Origin: Diadophis punctatus similis
Lineage: Eukaryota > Chordata > Lepidosauria > Squamata > Dipsadidae
NCBI GenBank assembly: GCA_023053685.1
Contig: JALIGW010000147.1
Span: 62,001-126,000 of the forward strand
Direction: 5' to 3'
DNA: 64,000 nt
A program made the translations under genes and the position numbers. The notes under the pieces were generated by a model, which had not been told where the DNA came from, did no database searches, and saw only the letters and a list, made by a program, of their open reading frames with translations. Shown here one piece after another: positions 25,276 through 37,563 of this stretch (the first letter of the stretch is position 1; every line of letters begins with the position of its first letter).

Positions 25276-27598
25276 GTTCTCAATTCAGCCAAAAAACATC
25301 ACTTTTGACAAACACATCAGAAATGAAAAAGAAACACATATTCCTGTTCCCCACATGCTGGAAAGCCGAATTCTCGCTTGAATTTTGATTCCGAGCCTAC
25401 CCTGAAGAGCTAGCCCAAGGTCTAACACAGCATTCGCCTTAATTCTCAATTCAGCCCAAAAACATGACTTTTGACAAACACCTCAGAAATGAAAAAGAAA
25501 CACATATTCCTGTTCCCCACGGGCTGGAAAGCCGAATTCTCGCTTGATTTTTGATTCCGACCTTTCCCTGAAGAGCTAGCCCAAGGTCTAACACAGCATT
25601 CGCCTTAGGATTCAATTCAGCCCAAAAACATCACTTTTGACAAACACCTCAGAAATGAAAAAGAAAGACATATTCCTGTTCCCCATGTGCTGGAAAGCCA
25701 AATTCTCGCTTGATTTTCGATTCCGAGCCTACCCTGAAGAGCTAGCCGAAAGTCTAACACAGCATTCGCCTTAGGACTCAATACAGCCCAAAAACATGAC
25801 TTTTGACAAACACCTCAGAAATGAAAAAGAAACACATATTCCTGTTCCCCACATGCTGGAAAGCCGAATTCTCGCTTGATTTTCGATTCCGAGCCTACCC
25901 TGAAGAGCTAGCCCAAAGTCTAACACAGCATTCGCCTTAGGATTCAATTGTCCAAAAACATCACTTTTGACAAACACCTCAGAAATGAAAAAGAAACACA
26001 TATTCCTGTTCCCCACATGCTGGAAAGCCGAATTCTCGCTTGATTTTCGATTCTGAGCCTACCCTGAAGAGCTAGCCCAAAGTCTAACACAGCATTCGCC
26101 TTAGGATTCAATTCAGCCCAAAAACATCACTTTTGACAAACACCTCAGAAATGAAAAAGAAACACATATTCCTGTTCCCCACGGGCTGGAGAGCCGAATT
26201 CTCGCTTGAATTTTGATTCCGAGCCTACCCTGAAGAGCTAGCCCAAAGTCTAACACAGCATTCGCCTTAGGACTCAATACAGCCAAAAAACATGACTTTT
26301 GACAAACACCTCAGAAATGAAAATGAAACACATATTCCTGTTCCCCACAGGCTGGAAAGCCGAATTCTCGCTTGATTTTTGATTCCGACCTTTCCCTGAA
26401 GAGCTAGCCCAAGGTCTAACACAGCATTCGCCTTATTTCTCAATTCAGCCCAAAAACATCACTTTTGACAAACACCTCAGAAATGAAAAAAAACACATAT
26501 TCCTGTTCCCCACAGGCTGGAAAGCCGAATTCTCGCTTGATTTTCGATTCCGAGCCTACCTTGAAGAGCTAGCCCAAAGTCTAACACAGCATTCGCCTTA
26601 GGATTCAATTCAGCCCAAAAACATCACTTTTGACAAACACCTCAGAAATGAAAATGAAACACATATTCCTGTTCCCCACAGGCTGGAAAGCTGAATTCTC
26701 TCTTGATTTTTGATTCCGACCTTTCCCTGAAGAGCTAGCCCAATGTCTAACATGGAATTCGCCTTAGTTCTCAATTCAGCCAAAAAACATCACTTTTGAC
26801 AAAAACATCAGAAATGAAAAAGAAACACATATTCCTGTTCCCCACATGCTGGAAAGCCGAATTCTCGCTTGAATTTTGATTCCGAGCCTACCCTGAAGAG
26901 CTAGCCCAAGGTCTAACACAGCATTCGCCTTATTTCTCAATTCAGCCCAAAAAGATGAAAATTTTGACAAACACCTCAGAAATGAAAAAGAAACACATAT
27001 TCCTGTTCCCCACGTGCTGGAAAGCCGAATTCTCGCTTGAATTTTGATTCCGAGCCTACCCTGAAGAGCTAGCCCAAAGTCAAACACAGCATTCGCCTTA
27101 GGACTCAATACAGCCAAAAAACATAACTTTTGACAAACACCTCAGAAATGAAAATGAAACACATATTCCTGTTCCCCACAGGCTGGAAAGCCGAATTCTC
27201 GCTTGATTTTTGATTCCGAGCTTTCCCTGAAGAGAAAGCCCAATGTCTAACACGGAATTCGCCTTAGTTCTCAATTCAGCCCAAAAACATCACCTTTGAC
27301 AAACACCTCAGAAATGAAAAAGAAACACATATTCCTGTTCCCCACGTGCTGGAAAGCCGAATTCTCGCTTGATTTTCGATTCCGAGCCTACCCTGAAGAG
27401 CTAGCCCAAAGTCTAACACAGCATTCGCCTTATTTCTCAATTCAGCCCAAAAACATCACTTTTGACAAACACCTCAGAAAAGAAAAAGAAACACATATTC
27501 CTGTTCCCCACGGGCTGGAAAGCCAAATTCTCGCTTGATTTTCGATTCCGAGCCTACCCTGAAGAGCTAGCCCAAAGTCTAACACAGCATTCGCCTTA
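25276..27598 (+). repeat. Transition block between left and right monomer repertoires
   Basis: 25,276-26,103 repeats 8.03-8.87 kb at about 17,245-bp offset, including the rare 'attctcaattc' head (25,442 and 8,197) and 'ccatgtgctgg' (about 25,684 and 8,440). From 26,270 the monomers resemble other mosaic blocks. One base is missing near 26,490 ('gaaaaaaaacac'). The 168-bp monomer 26,933-27,100 has a disturbed segment at about 26,954-26,961. The first gagaaag-tail monomer is 27,101-27,266. A 'gtcaaacac' variant occurs near 27,080 and again near 27,911. Confidence 0.85.
26933..27100 (+). repeat. 168-bp monomer with an aberrant A-rich segment
   Basis: Where its class reads 'caaaaacatgacttttgac', this copy reads 'aaaaagatgaaaattttgac'. 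That is a C-to-G change plus replacement of one C by AAA, a net +2 bp. The rest of the monomer is normal. I saw no other copy of this variant in the window, so it is either a private compound mutation or a local consensus error. Confidence 0.85.
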
Positions 27599-30500
27599 GG
27601 ATTCAATTCAGCCCAAAAACATCACTTTTGACAAACACCTCAGAAATGAAAAAGAAACACATATTCCTGTTCCCCACGGGCTGGAAAGCCGAATTCTCGC
27701 TTGATTTTTGATTCCAACCTTTCCCTGAAGAGCTAGCCCAAGGTCTAACACAGCATTCGCCTTATTTCTCAATTCAGCCCAAAAACATCACTTTTGACAA
27801 ACACCTCAGAAATGAAAAAGAAACACATATTCCTGTTCCCCACGTGCTGGAAAGCCGAATTCTCGCTTGAATTTTGATTCCGAGCCTACCCTGAAGAGCT
27901 AGCCCAAAGTCAAACACAGCATTCGCCTTAGGACTCAATACAGCCAAAAAACATGACTTTTGACAAACACCTCAGAAATGAAAATGAAACACATATTCCT
28001 GTTCCCCACAGGCTGGAAAGCTGAATTCTCGCTTGATTTTTGATTCCGAGCTTTCCCTGAAGAGAAAGCCCAATGTCTAACACGGAATTCGCCTTAGTTC
28101 TCAATTCAGCCCAAAAACATCACTTTTGACAAACACCTCAGAAATGAAAAAGAAACACATATTCCTGTTCCCCACGTGCTGGAAAGCTGAATTCTCGTTT
28201 GAATTTTGATTCCGAGCCTACCCTGAAGAGCTAGCCCAAAGTCTAACACAGCATTCGCCTTAGGACTCAATACAGCCAAAAAACATGACTTTTGACAAAC
28301 ACCTCAGAAATGAAAATGAAACACATATTCCTGTTCCCCACAGGCTGGAAAGCCGAATTTTCACTTGATTTTTGATTCCGAGCTTTCCCTGAAGAGAAAG
28401 CCCAATGTCTAACAAGGAATTCGCCTTAGTTCTCAATTCAGCCCAAAAACATCACTTTTGACAAACACCTCAGAAATGAAAAAGAAACACATATTCCTGT
28501 TCCCCATGTGCTGGAAAGCCGAATTCTCGCTTGATTTTCGATTCCGAGCCTACCCTGAAGAGCTAGCCCAAAGTCTAACACAGCATTCGCCTTATTTCTC
28601 AATTCAGCCCAAAAACATCACTTTTGACCAACACCTCAGAAATGAAAAAGAAAACACATATTCCTGTTCCCCACGGGCTGGAAAGCCGAATTCTCGCTTG
28701 AATTTTGATTCCGAGCCTACCCTGAAGAGCTAGCCCAAGGTCTAACACAGCATTCGCCTTAGGATTCAATACAGCCCAAAAACATCACTTTTGACAAACA
28801 CCTCAGAAATGAAAAAGAAAGACATATTCCTGTTCCCCACGTGCTGGAAAGCAAAATTCTCGCTTGATTTTCGATTCCGAGCCTACCCTGAAGAGCTAGC
28901 CGAAAGTCTAACACAGCATTCGCCTTAGGACTCAATACAGCCAAAAAACATGACTTTTGACAAACACCTCAGAAATGAAAATGAAACACATATTCCTGTT
29001 CCCCACAGGCTGGAAAGCCGAATTCTCGCTTGATTTTTGATTCCGACCTTTCCCTGAAGAGCTAGCCCAAAGTCTAACACAGCGTTCGCCTTAGGACTCA
29101 ATACAGCCAAAAAACATGACTTTTGACAAACACCTCAGAAATGAAAATGAAACACATATTCCTGTTCCCCACAGGCTGGAAAGCCGAATTCTCGCTTGAT
29201 TTTCGATTCCGAGCCTACCCTGAAGAGCTAGCCCAAAGTCTAACACAGCATTCGCCTTAGGATTCAATTCAGTCCAAAAACATCACTTTTGACAAACACC
29301 TCAGAAATGAAAAAGAAACACATATTCCTGTTCCCCACGGGCTGGAAAGCCGAATTCTCGCTTGAATTTTGATTCCGAGCCTACCCTGAAGAGCTAGCCC
29401 AAAGTCTAACACAGCATTCGCCTTAGGACTCAATACAGCCAAAAAACATGACTTTTGACAAACACCTCAGAAATGAAAAAGAAACACATATTCCTGTTCC
29501 CCACGGGCTGGAAAGCCGAATTCTCGCTTGAATTTTGATTCCGAGCCTACCCTGAAGAGCTAGCCCAAGGTCTAACACAGCATTCGCCTTATTTCTCAAT
29601 TCAGCCCAAAAACATCACTTTTGACAAACACCTCAGAAATGAAAAAGAAAGAAATATTCCTGTTCCCCACGTGCTGGAAAGCCAAATTCTCGCTTGATTT
29701 TCGATTCCGAGCCTACCCTAAAGAGCTAGCTCAAAGTCTAACACAGCATTCCCCTTAGGATTCAATTGTCCAAAAACATCACTTTTGACAAACACCTCAG
29801 AAATGAAAAAGAAACACATATTCCTGTTCCCCACATGCTGGAAAGCCGAATTCTCGCTTGATTTTCGATTCCGAGCCTACCCTGAAGAGCTAGCCCAAAC
29901 TCTAACACAGCATTCGCCTTAGGATTCAATTCAGTCCAAAAACATCACTTTTGACAAACACCTCAGAAATGAAAAAGAAACACAATTCCTGTTCCCCACG
30001 TGCTGGAAAGCCGAATTCTCGCTTGATTTTCGATTCCGAGCCTACCCTGAAGAGCTAGCCCAAAGTCTAACACAGCATTCGCCTTAGGACTCAATACAGC
30101 CCAAAAAACATGACTTTTGACAAACACCTCAGAAATGAAAATGAAACACATATTCCTGTTCCCCACAGGCTGGAAAGCCGAATTCTCGCTTGATTTTTGA
30201 TTCCGAGCTTTCCCTGAAGAGAAAGCCCAATGTCTAACACGGAATTCGCCTTAGTTCTCAATTCAGCCCAAAAACATCACTTTTGACAAACACCTCAGAA
30301 ATGAAAAAGAAACACATATTCCTGTTCCCCACGTGCTGGAAAGCCGAATTCTCACTTGATTTTCGATTCCGAGCCTACCCTGAAGAGCTAGCCCAAAGTC
30401 TAACACAGCATTCGCCTTAGGACTCAATACAGCCAAAAAACATGACTTTTGACAAACACCTCAGAAATGAAAATGAAACACATATTCCTGTTCCCCACAG

Positions 30501-31416
30501 GCTGGAAAGCCGAATTCTCGCTTGATTTTTGATTCCGACCTTTCCCTGAAGAGCTAGCCCAAAGTCTAACACAGCATTCGCCTTAGGACTCAATACAGCC
30601 AAAAAACATGACTTTTGACAAACACCTCAGAAATGAAAATGAAACACATATTCCTGTTCCCCACAGGCTGGAAAGCTGAATTCTCTCTTGATTTTTGATT
30701 CCGACCTTTCCCTGAAGAGCTAGCCCAATGTCTAACACGGAATTCGCCTTAGTTCTCAATTCAGCCAAAAAACATCACTTTTGACAAACACATCAGAAAT
30801 GAAAAAGAAACACATATTCCTGTTCCCCACATGCTGGAAAGCCGAATTCTCGCTTGAATTTTGATTCCGAGCCTACCCTGAAGAGCTAGCCCAAGGTCTA
30901 ACACAGCATTCGCCTTATTTCTCAATTCAGCCCAAAAACATGACTTTTGACAAACACCTCAGAAATGAAAAAGAAACACATATTCCTGTTCCCCACGGGC
31001 TGGAAAGCCGAATTCTCGCTTGATTTTTGATTCCGACCTTTCCCTGAAGAGCTAGCCCAAGGTCTAACACAGCATTCGCCTTAGGATTCAATTCAGCCCA
31101 AAAACATCACTTTTGACAAAGACCTCAGAAATGAAAAAGAAACACATATTCCTGTTCCCCACGGGCTGGGAAAGCCGAATTCTCGCTTGAATTTTGATTC
31201 CGAGCCTACCCTGAAGAGCTAGCCGAAAGTCTAACACAGCATTCGCCTTAGGACTCAATACAGCCAAAAAACATGACTTTTGACAAACACCTCAGAAATG
31301 AAAATGAAACACATATTCCTGTTCCCCACAGGCTGGAAAGCCGAATTCTCGCTTGATTTTTGATTCCGACCTTTCCCTGAAGAGCTATCCCAAAGTCTAA
31401 CACAGCATTCGCCTTA
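27599..31416 (+). repeat. 3.8-kb segment duplicated about 18.27 kb away (copy A)
   Basis: It is paired with 45,868-49,683. Shared rare states at constant offset (18,268-18,269 bp) include 'ttccaacctttcc' (27,716 and 45,984), 'gtcaaacac', 'gaattttcacttg' (28,360 and 46,628), 'gaccaacacc' (28,622 and 46,891), 'cagcgttcgcc' (29,081 and 47,349), 'gctagctcaaag' with 'cattcccctta' (29,751 and 48,019) and 'cccaaactctaac' (about 29,897 and 48,165). This copy has private indels: an extra A near 28,652, a missing T near 29,988 and an extra C or A near 30,102. One monomer (29,106-29,271) belongs to a different class from its partner. Confidence 0.87.
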
Positions 31417-33414
31417 GTTCTCAATTCAGCCAAAAAACATGACTTTTGACAAAGACCTCAGAAATGAAAATGAAACACATATTCCTGTTCCCCACAGGCT
31501 GGAAAGCCCGAATTCTCGCTTGATTTTTGATTTCCGAGCTTTCCCTGAAGATAAAGCCCCAATGTCTAACACGGAATTCGCCTTAGTTCTCAATTCAGCC
31601 CAAAAACATCACTTTTGACAAACACCTCAGAAATGAAAAAGAAACACATATTCCTGTTCCCCACGTGCTGGAAAGCCGAATTCTCGCTTGATTTTCGATT
31701 CCGAGCCTACCCTGAAGAGCTAGCCCAAAGTCTAACACAGTATTCGCCTTAGGACTCAATACAGCCAAAAACATCACTTTTGACAAACACATCAGAAATG
31801 AAAAAGAAACACATATTCCTGTTCCCCACATGCTGGAAAGCCGAATTCTCGCTTGAATTTTGATTCCGAGCCTACCCTGAAGAGCTAGCCCAAGGTCTAA
31901 CACAGCATTCGCCTTAGGATTCAATTCAGCCCAAAAACATCACTTTTGACAAACACCTCAGAAATGAAAAAGAAAGACATATTCCTGTTCCCCACGTGCT
32001 GGAAAGCCAAATTCTCGCTTGATTTTCGATTCCGAGCCTACCCTGAAGAGCTAGCCGAAAGTCTAACACAGCATTCGCCTTAGGACTCAATACAGCCCAA
32101 AAACATGACTTTTGACAAACACCTCAGAAATGAAAAAGAAACACATATTCCTGTTCCCCACGGGCTGGAAAGCCGAATTCTCGCTTGATTTTTGATTCCG
32201 ACCTTTCCCTGAAGAGCTAGCCCAAAGTCTAACACAGCATTCGCCTTAGGACTCAATACAGCCAAAAAACATGACTTTTGACAAACACCTCAGAAATGAA
32301 AATGAAACACATATTCCTGTTCCCCACAGGCTGGAAAGCTGAATTCTCTCTTGATTTTTTGATTCCGACCTTTCCCTGAAGAGCTAGCCCAATGTCTAAC
32401 ACGGAATTCGCCTTAGTTCTCAATTCAGCCAAAAAACATCACTTTTGACAAACACATCAGAAATGAAAAAGAAACACATATTCCTGTTCCCCACATGCTG
32501 GAAAGCCGAATTCTCGCTTGAATTTTGATTCCGAGCCTACCCTGAAGAGCTAGCCCAAGGTCTAACACAGCATTCGCCTTATTTCTCAATTCAGCCCAAA
32601 AACATGACTTTTGACAAACACCTCAGAAATGAAAAAAGAAACACATATTCCTGTTCCCCACGGGCTGGAAAGCCGAATTCTCGCTTGATTTTTGATTCCG
32701 ACCTTTCCCTGAAGAGCTAGCCCAAGGTCTAACACAGCATTCGCCTTAGGATTCAATTCAGCCCAAAAACATCACTTTTGACAAAGACCTCAGAAATGAA
32801 AAAGAAACACATATTCCTGTTCCCCACGGGCTGGAAAGCCGAATTCTCGCTTGAATTTTGATTCCGAGCCTACCCTGAAGAGCTAGCCGAAAGTCTAACA
32901 CAGCATTCGCCTTAGGACTCAATACAGCCAAAAAACATGACTTTTGACAAACACCTCAGAAATGAAAATGAAACACATATTCCTGTTCCCCACAGGCTGG
33001 AAAGCCGAATTCTCGCTTGATTTTTGATTCCGACCTTTCCCTGAAGAGCTATCCCAAAGTCCTAACACAGCATTCGCCTTAGTTCTCAATTCAGCCAAAA
33101 AACATGACTTTTTGACAAAGACCTCAGAAATGAAAATGAAACACATATTCCTGTTCCCCACAGGCTGGAAAGCCGAATTCTCGCTTGATTTTTGATTCCG
33201 AGCTTTCCCTGAAGATAAAGCCCAATGTCTAACACGGAATTCGCCTTAGTTCTCAATTCAGCCCAAAAACATCACTTTTGACAAACACCTCAGAAATGAA
33301 AAAGAAACACATATTCCTGTTCCCCACGTGCTGGAAAGCCGAATTCTCGCTTGATTTTCGATTCCGAGCCTACCCTGAAGAGCTAGCCCAAAGTCTAACA
33401 CAGTATTCGCCTTA
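30586..33414 (+). repeat. 1,663-bp tandem duplication with scattered private indels
   Basis: Unit 1 is 30,586-32,248 and a partial unit 2 is 32,249-33,414. Both contain the gttctc-tttctc run, an agccc monomer with 'gacaaagacc', a gctatccc monomer, then an unusual gttctc/catgac monomer with 'gaagataaagcc' and a following monomer ending 'acagtattcgcc' (31,741 and 33,404). Unit 1 goes on with a hybrid monomer near 31,752 (ggactc head with acatcag/acatg body). Many 1-bp insertions occur here (near 31,168, 31,507, 31,531, 31,558, 32,355, 32,635, 33,060 and 33,111), none shared by both units. Confidence 0.83.
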
Positions 33415-34411
33415 GGACTCAATACAGCCAAAAAACATGACTTTTGACAAACACCTCAGAAATGAAAATGAAACAATTCCTGTTCCCCACAGGCTGGAAA
33501 GCCGAATTCTCGCTTGATTTTTGATTCCGACCTTTCCCTGAAGAGCTAGCCCAAAGTCTAACACAGCATTCGCCTTAGGACTCAATACAGCCAAAAAACA
33601 TGACTTTTGACAAACACCTCAGAAATGAAAATGAAACACATATTCCTGTTCCCCACAGGCTGGAAAGCCGAATTCTCACTTGATTTTCGATTCCGAGCCT
33701 ACCCTGAAGAGCTAGCCCAAAGTCTAACACAGCATTCGCCTTAGGATTCAATTCAGTCCAAAAACATCACTTTTGACAAACACCTCAGAAATGAAAATGA
33801 AACACATATTCCTGTTCCCCACAGGCTGGAAAGCTGAATTCTCTCTTGATTTTTGATTCCGAGCTTTCCCTGAGAAGCTAGCCCAATGTCTAACACGGAA
33901 TTCGCCTTAGTTCTCAATTCAGCCAAAAAACATCACTTTTGACAAACACATCAGAAATGAAAAAGAAACACATATTCCTGTTCCCCACATGCTGGAAAGC
34001 CGAATTCTCGCTTGAATTTTGATTCCGAGCCTACCCTGAAGAGCTAGCCCAAGGTCTAACACAGCATTCGCCTTAGGATTCAATTCAGCCCAAAAACATC
34101 ACTTTTGACAAACACCTCAGAAATGAAAAAGAAAGACATATTCCTGTTCCCCACGTGCTGGAAAGCCAAATTCTCGCTTGATTTTCGATTCCGAGCCTAC
34201 CCTGAAGAGCTAGCCGAAAGTCTAACACAGCATTCGCCTTAGGACTCAATACAGCCAAAAAACATGACTTTTGACAAACACCTCAGAAATGAAAATGAAA
34301 CACATATTCCTGTTCCCCACAGGCTGGAAAGCCGAATTCTCGCTTGATTTTTGATTCCGACCTTTCCCTGAAGAGCTAGCCCAAAGTCTAACACAGACAG
34401 CATTCGCCTTA
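33415..34411 (+). repeat. Short mosaic stretch with a 3-bp deletion and a 4-bp insertion
   Basis: Six monomers. The first (33,415-33,577) reads 'gaaacaattcctg', missing three bases of 'gaaacacatattcctg'. A 'ccctgagaagc' monomer lies near 33,870. The last monomer has 'aacacagacagcattc' near 34,395, a 4-bp tandem duplication of 'acag'. No other element is seen. Confidence 0.85.
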
Positions 34412-37400
34412 GGACTCAAATCAGTCCAAAAACATCACTTTTGACAAACACCTCAGAAATGAAAATGAAACACATATTCCTGTTCCCCACAGGCTGGAAA
34501 GCTGAATTCTCTCTTGATTTTTGATTCCGACCTTTCCCTGAAGAGCTAGCCCAATGTCTAACACGGAATTCGCCTTAGTTCTCAATTCAGCCAAAAAACA
34601 TCACTTTTGACAAACACCTCAGAAATGAAAAAGAAACACATATTCCTGTTCCCCACATGCTGGAAAGCCGAATTCTCGCTTGAATTTTGATTCCGAGCCT
34701 ACCCTGAAGAGCTAGCCCAAGGTCTAACACAGCATTCGCCTTATTTCTCAATTCAGCCCAAAAACATGACTTTTGACAAACACCTCAGAAATGAAAAAGA
34801 AACACATATTCCTGTTCCCCATGGGCTGGAAAGCCGAATTCTCGCTTGATTTTTGAATCCGACCTTTCCCTGAAGAGCTAGCCCAAGGTCTAACACAGCA
34901 TTCACCTTAGGATTCAATTCAGCCCAAAAACATCACTTTTGACAAACACCTCAGAAATGAAAAAGAAAGACATATTCCTGTTCCCCACGTGCTGGAAAGC
35001 CAAATTCTCGCTTGATTTTCGATTCCGAGCCTACCCTGAAGAGCTAGCCGAAAGTCTAACACAGCATTCGCCTTAGGATTCAATTCAGTCCAAAAACATC
35101 ACTTTTGACAAACACCTCAGAAATGAAAAAGAAACACATATTCCTGTTCCCCACATGCTGGAAAGCCGAATTCTCGCTTGATTTTCGATTCCGAGCCTAC
35201 CCTGAAGAGCTAGCCCAAAGTCTAACACAGCATTCGCCTTAGGATTCAATTCAGCCCAAAAACATCACTTTTGACAAACACCTCAGAAATGAAAAAGAAA
35301 CACATATTCCTGTTCCCCATGGGCTGGAAAGCCGAATTCTCGCTTGATTTTTGATTCCGACCTTTCCCTGAAGAGCTAGCCCAAGGTCTAACATAGCATT
35401 CGCCTTAGGATTCAATTCAGCCCAAAAACATCACTTTTGACAAACACCTCAGAAATGAAAAAGAAAGACATATTCCTGTTCCCCACATGCTGGAAAGCTG
35501 AATTCTCGCTTGATTTTCGATTCCGAGCCTACCCTGAAGAGCTAGCCCAAAGTCTAACACAGCATTCGCCTTAGGATTCAATTCAGCCCAAAAACATCAC
35601 TTTTGACAAACACCTCAGAAATGAAAAAGAAACACATATTCCTGTTCCCCACGGGCTGGAAAGCCGAATTCTCGCTTGAATTTTGATTCCGAGCCTACCC
35701 TGAAGAGCTAGCCCAAAGTCTAACACAGCATTCACCTTAGGACTCAATACAGCCAAAAAACATGACTTTTGACAAACACCTCAGAAATGAAAAAGAAACA
35801 CATATTCCTGTTCCCCACGGGCTGGAAAGCCGAATTCTCGCTTGAATTTTGATTCCGAGCCTACCCTGAAGAGCTAGCCCAAGGTCTAACACAGCATTCG
35901 CCTTATTTCTCAATTCAGCCCAAAAACATCACTTTTGACAAACACCTCAGAAATGAAAAAGAAAGAAATATTCCTGTTCCCCACGTGCTGGAAAGCCAAA
36001 TTCTCGCTTGATTTTCAATTCCGAGCCTACCCTAAAGAGCTAGCCCAATGTCTAACACAGCATTCGCCTTAGGATTCAATTGTCCAAAAACATCACTTTT
36101 GACAAACACCTCAGAAATGAAAAAGAAACACATATTCCTGTTCCCCACATGCTGGAAAGCCGAATTCTCGCTTGATTTTCGATTCCGAGCCTACCCTGAA
36201 GAGCTAGCCCAAAGTCTAACACAGCATTCGCCTTAGGATTCAATTCAGCCAAAAAACATCACTTTTGACAAACACCTCAGAAATGAAAAAGAAACACATA
36301 TTCCTGTTCCCCACGGGCTGGAAAGCCGAATTCTCGCTTGAATTTTGATTCCCAGCCTACCCTGAAGAGCTAGCCCAAAGTCTAACACAGCATTCGCCTT
36401 AGGACTCAATACAGCCAAAAAACATGACTTTTGACAAAGACCTCAGAAATGAAAATGAAACACATATTCCTGTTCCCCACAGGCTGGAAAGCCGAATTCT
36501 CGCTTGATTTTTGATTCCGAGCTTTCCCTGAAGAGAAAGCCCAATGTCTAACACGGAATTCGCCTTAGTTCTCAATTCAGCCCAAAAACATCACTTTTGA
36601 CAAACACCTCAGAAATGAAAAAGAAACACATATTCCTGTTCCCCACGTGCTGGAAAGCCAAATTCTCGCTTGATTTTCGATTCCGAGCCTACCCTGAAGA
36701 GCTAGCCCAAAGTCTAACACAGCATTCGCCTTAGGACTCAATACAGCCAAAAAACATGACTTTTGACAAACACCTCAGAAATGAAAATGAAACACATATT
36801 CCTGTTCCCCACAGGCTGGAAAGCCGAATTCTTGCTTGATTTTCGATTCCGAGCCTACCCTGAAGAGCTAGCCCAAAGTCTAACACAGCATTCGCCTTAG
36901 GATTCAATTCACTCCAAAAACATCACTTTTGACAAACACCTCAGAAATGAAAATGAAACACATATTCCTGTTCCCCACAGGCTGGAAAGCTGAATTCTCT
37001 CTTGATTTTTGATTCCGACCTTTCCCTGAAGAGCTAGCCCAATGTCTAACACGGAATTCGCCTTAGTTCTCAATTCAGCCAAAAAACATCACTTTTGACA
37101 AACACATCAGAAATGAAAAAGAAACACATATTCCTGTTCCCCACATGCTGGAAAGCCGAATTCTCGCTTGAATTTTGATTCCGAGCCTACCCTGAAGAGC
37201 TAGCCCAAGGTCTAACACAGCATTCGCCTTATTTCTCAATTCAGCCCAAAAACATGACTTTTGACAAACACCTCAGAAATGAAAAAGAAACACATATTCC
37301 TGTTCCCCACGGGCTGGAAAGCCGAATTCTCGCTTGATTTTTGATTCCGACCTTTCCCTGAAGAGCTAGCCCAAGGTCTAACACAGCATTCGCCTTAGGA

Positions 37401-37563
37401 TTCAATTCAGCCCAAAAACATCACTTTTGACAAACACCTCAGAAATGAAAAAGAAACACATATTCCTGTTCCCCACGGGCTGGAAAGCCGAATTCTCGCT
37501 TGAATTTTGATTCCGAGCCTACCCTGAAGAGCTAGCCGAAAGTCTAACACAGCATTCGCCTTA
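34412..37563 (+). repeat. 3,152-bp segment duplicated 23,406 bp away (copy A)
   Basis: It pairs with 57,818-60,969 at exactly 141 x 166 bp. Shared rare states: 'caaatcagtcc' head, a gttctc monomer with acacctcag rather than acacatcag, 'ttttgaatccgacc' (34,855 and 58,261), 'aacatagcattc' after atggg, the 'gaaagaaat'/attgtcc pair (36,072 and 59,478) and 'gattcccagcc' (about 36,350 and 59,757). Nineteen monomers, one of 164 bp, give 3,152 bp. Differences include 'cattcacctt' versus 'cattctcctt', 'cactcc' for 'cagtcc' near 36,910, and 'gattttcaattcc' near 36,016. Confidence 0.88.

Noticed and set aside
26933..27100. Possible transposon or foreign insertion at the aberrant monomer
   Set aside because: The net change is only +2 bp, with no target-site duplication and normal satellite on both sides.
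34391..34401. Target-site duplication at the repeated 'acag'
   Set aside because: It is a bare 4-bp tandem duplication with nothing between the copies, so slippage or consensus error explains it.
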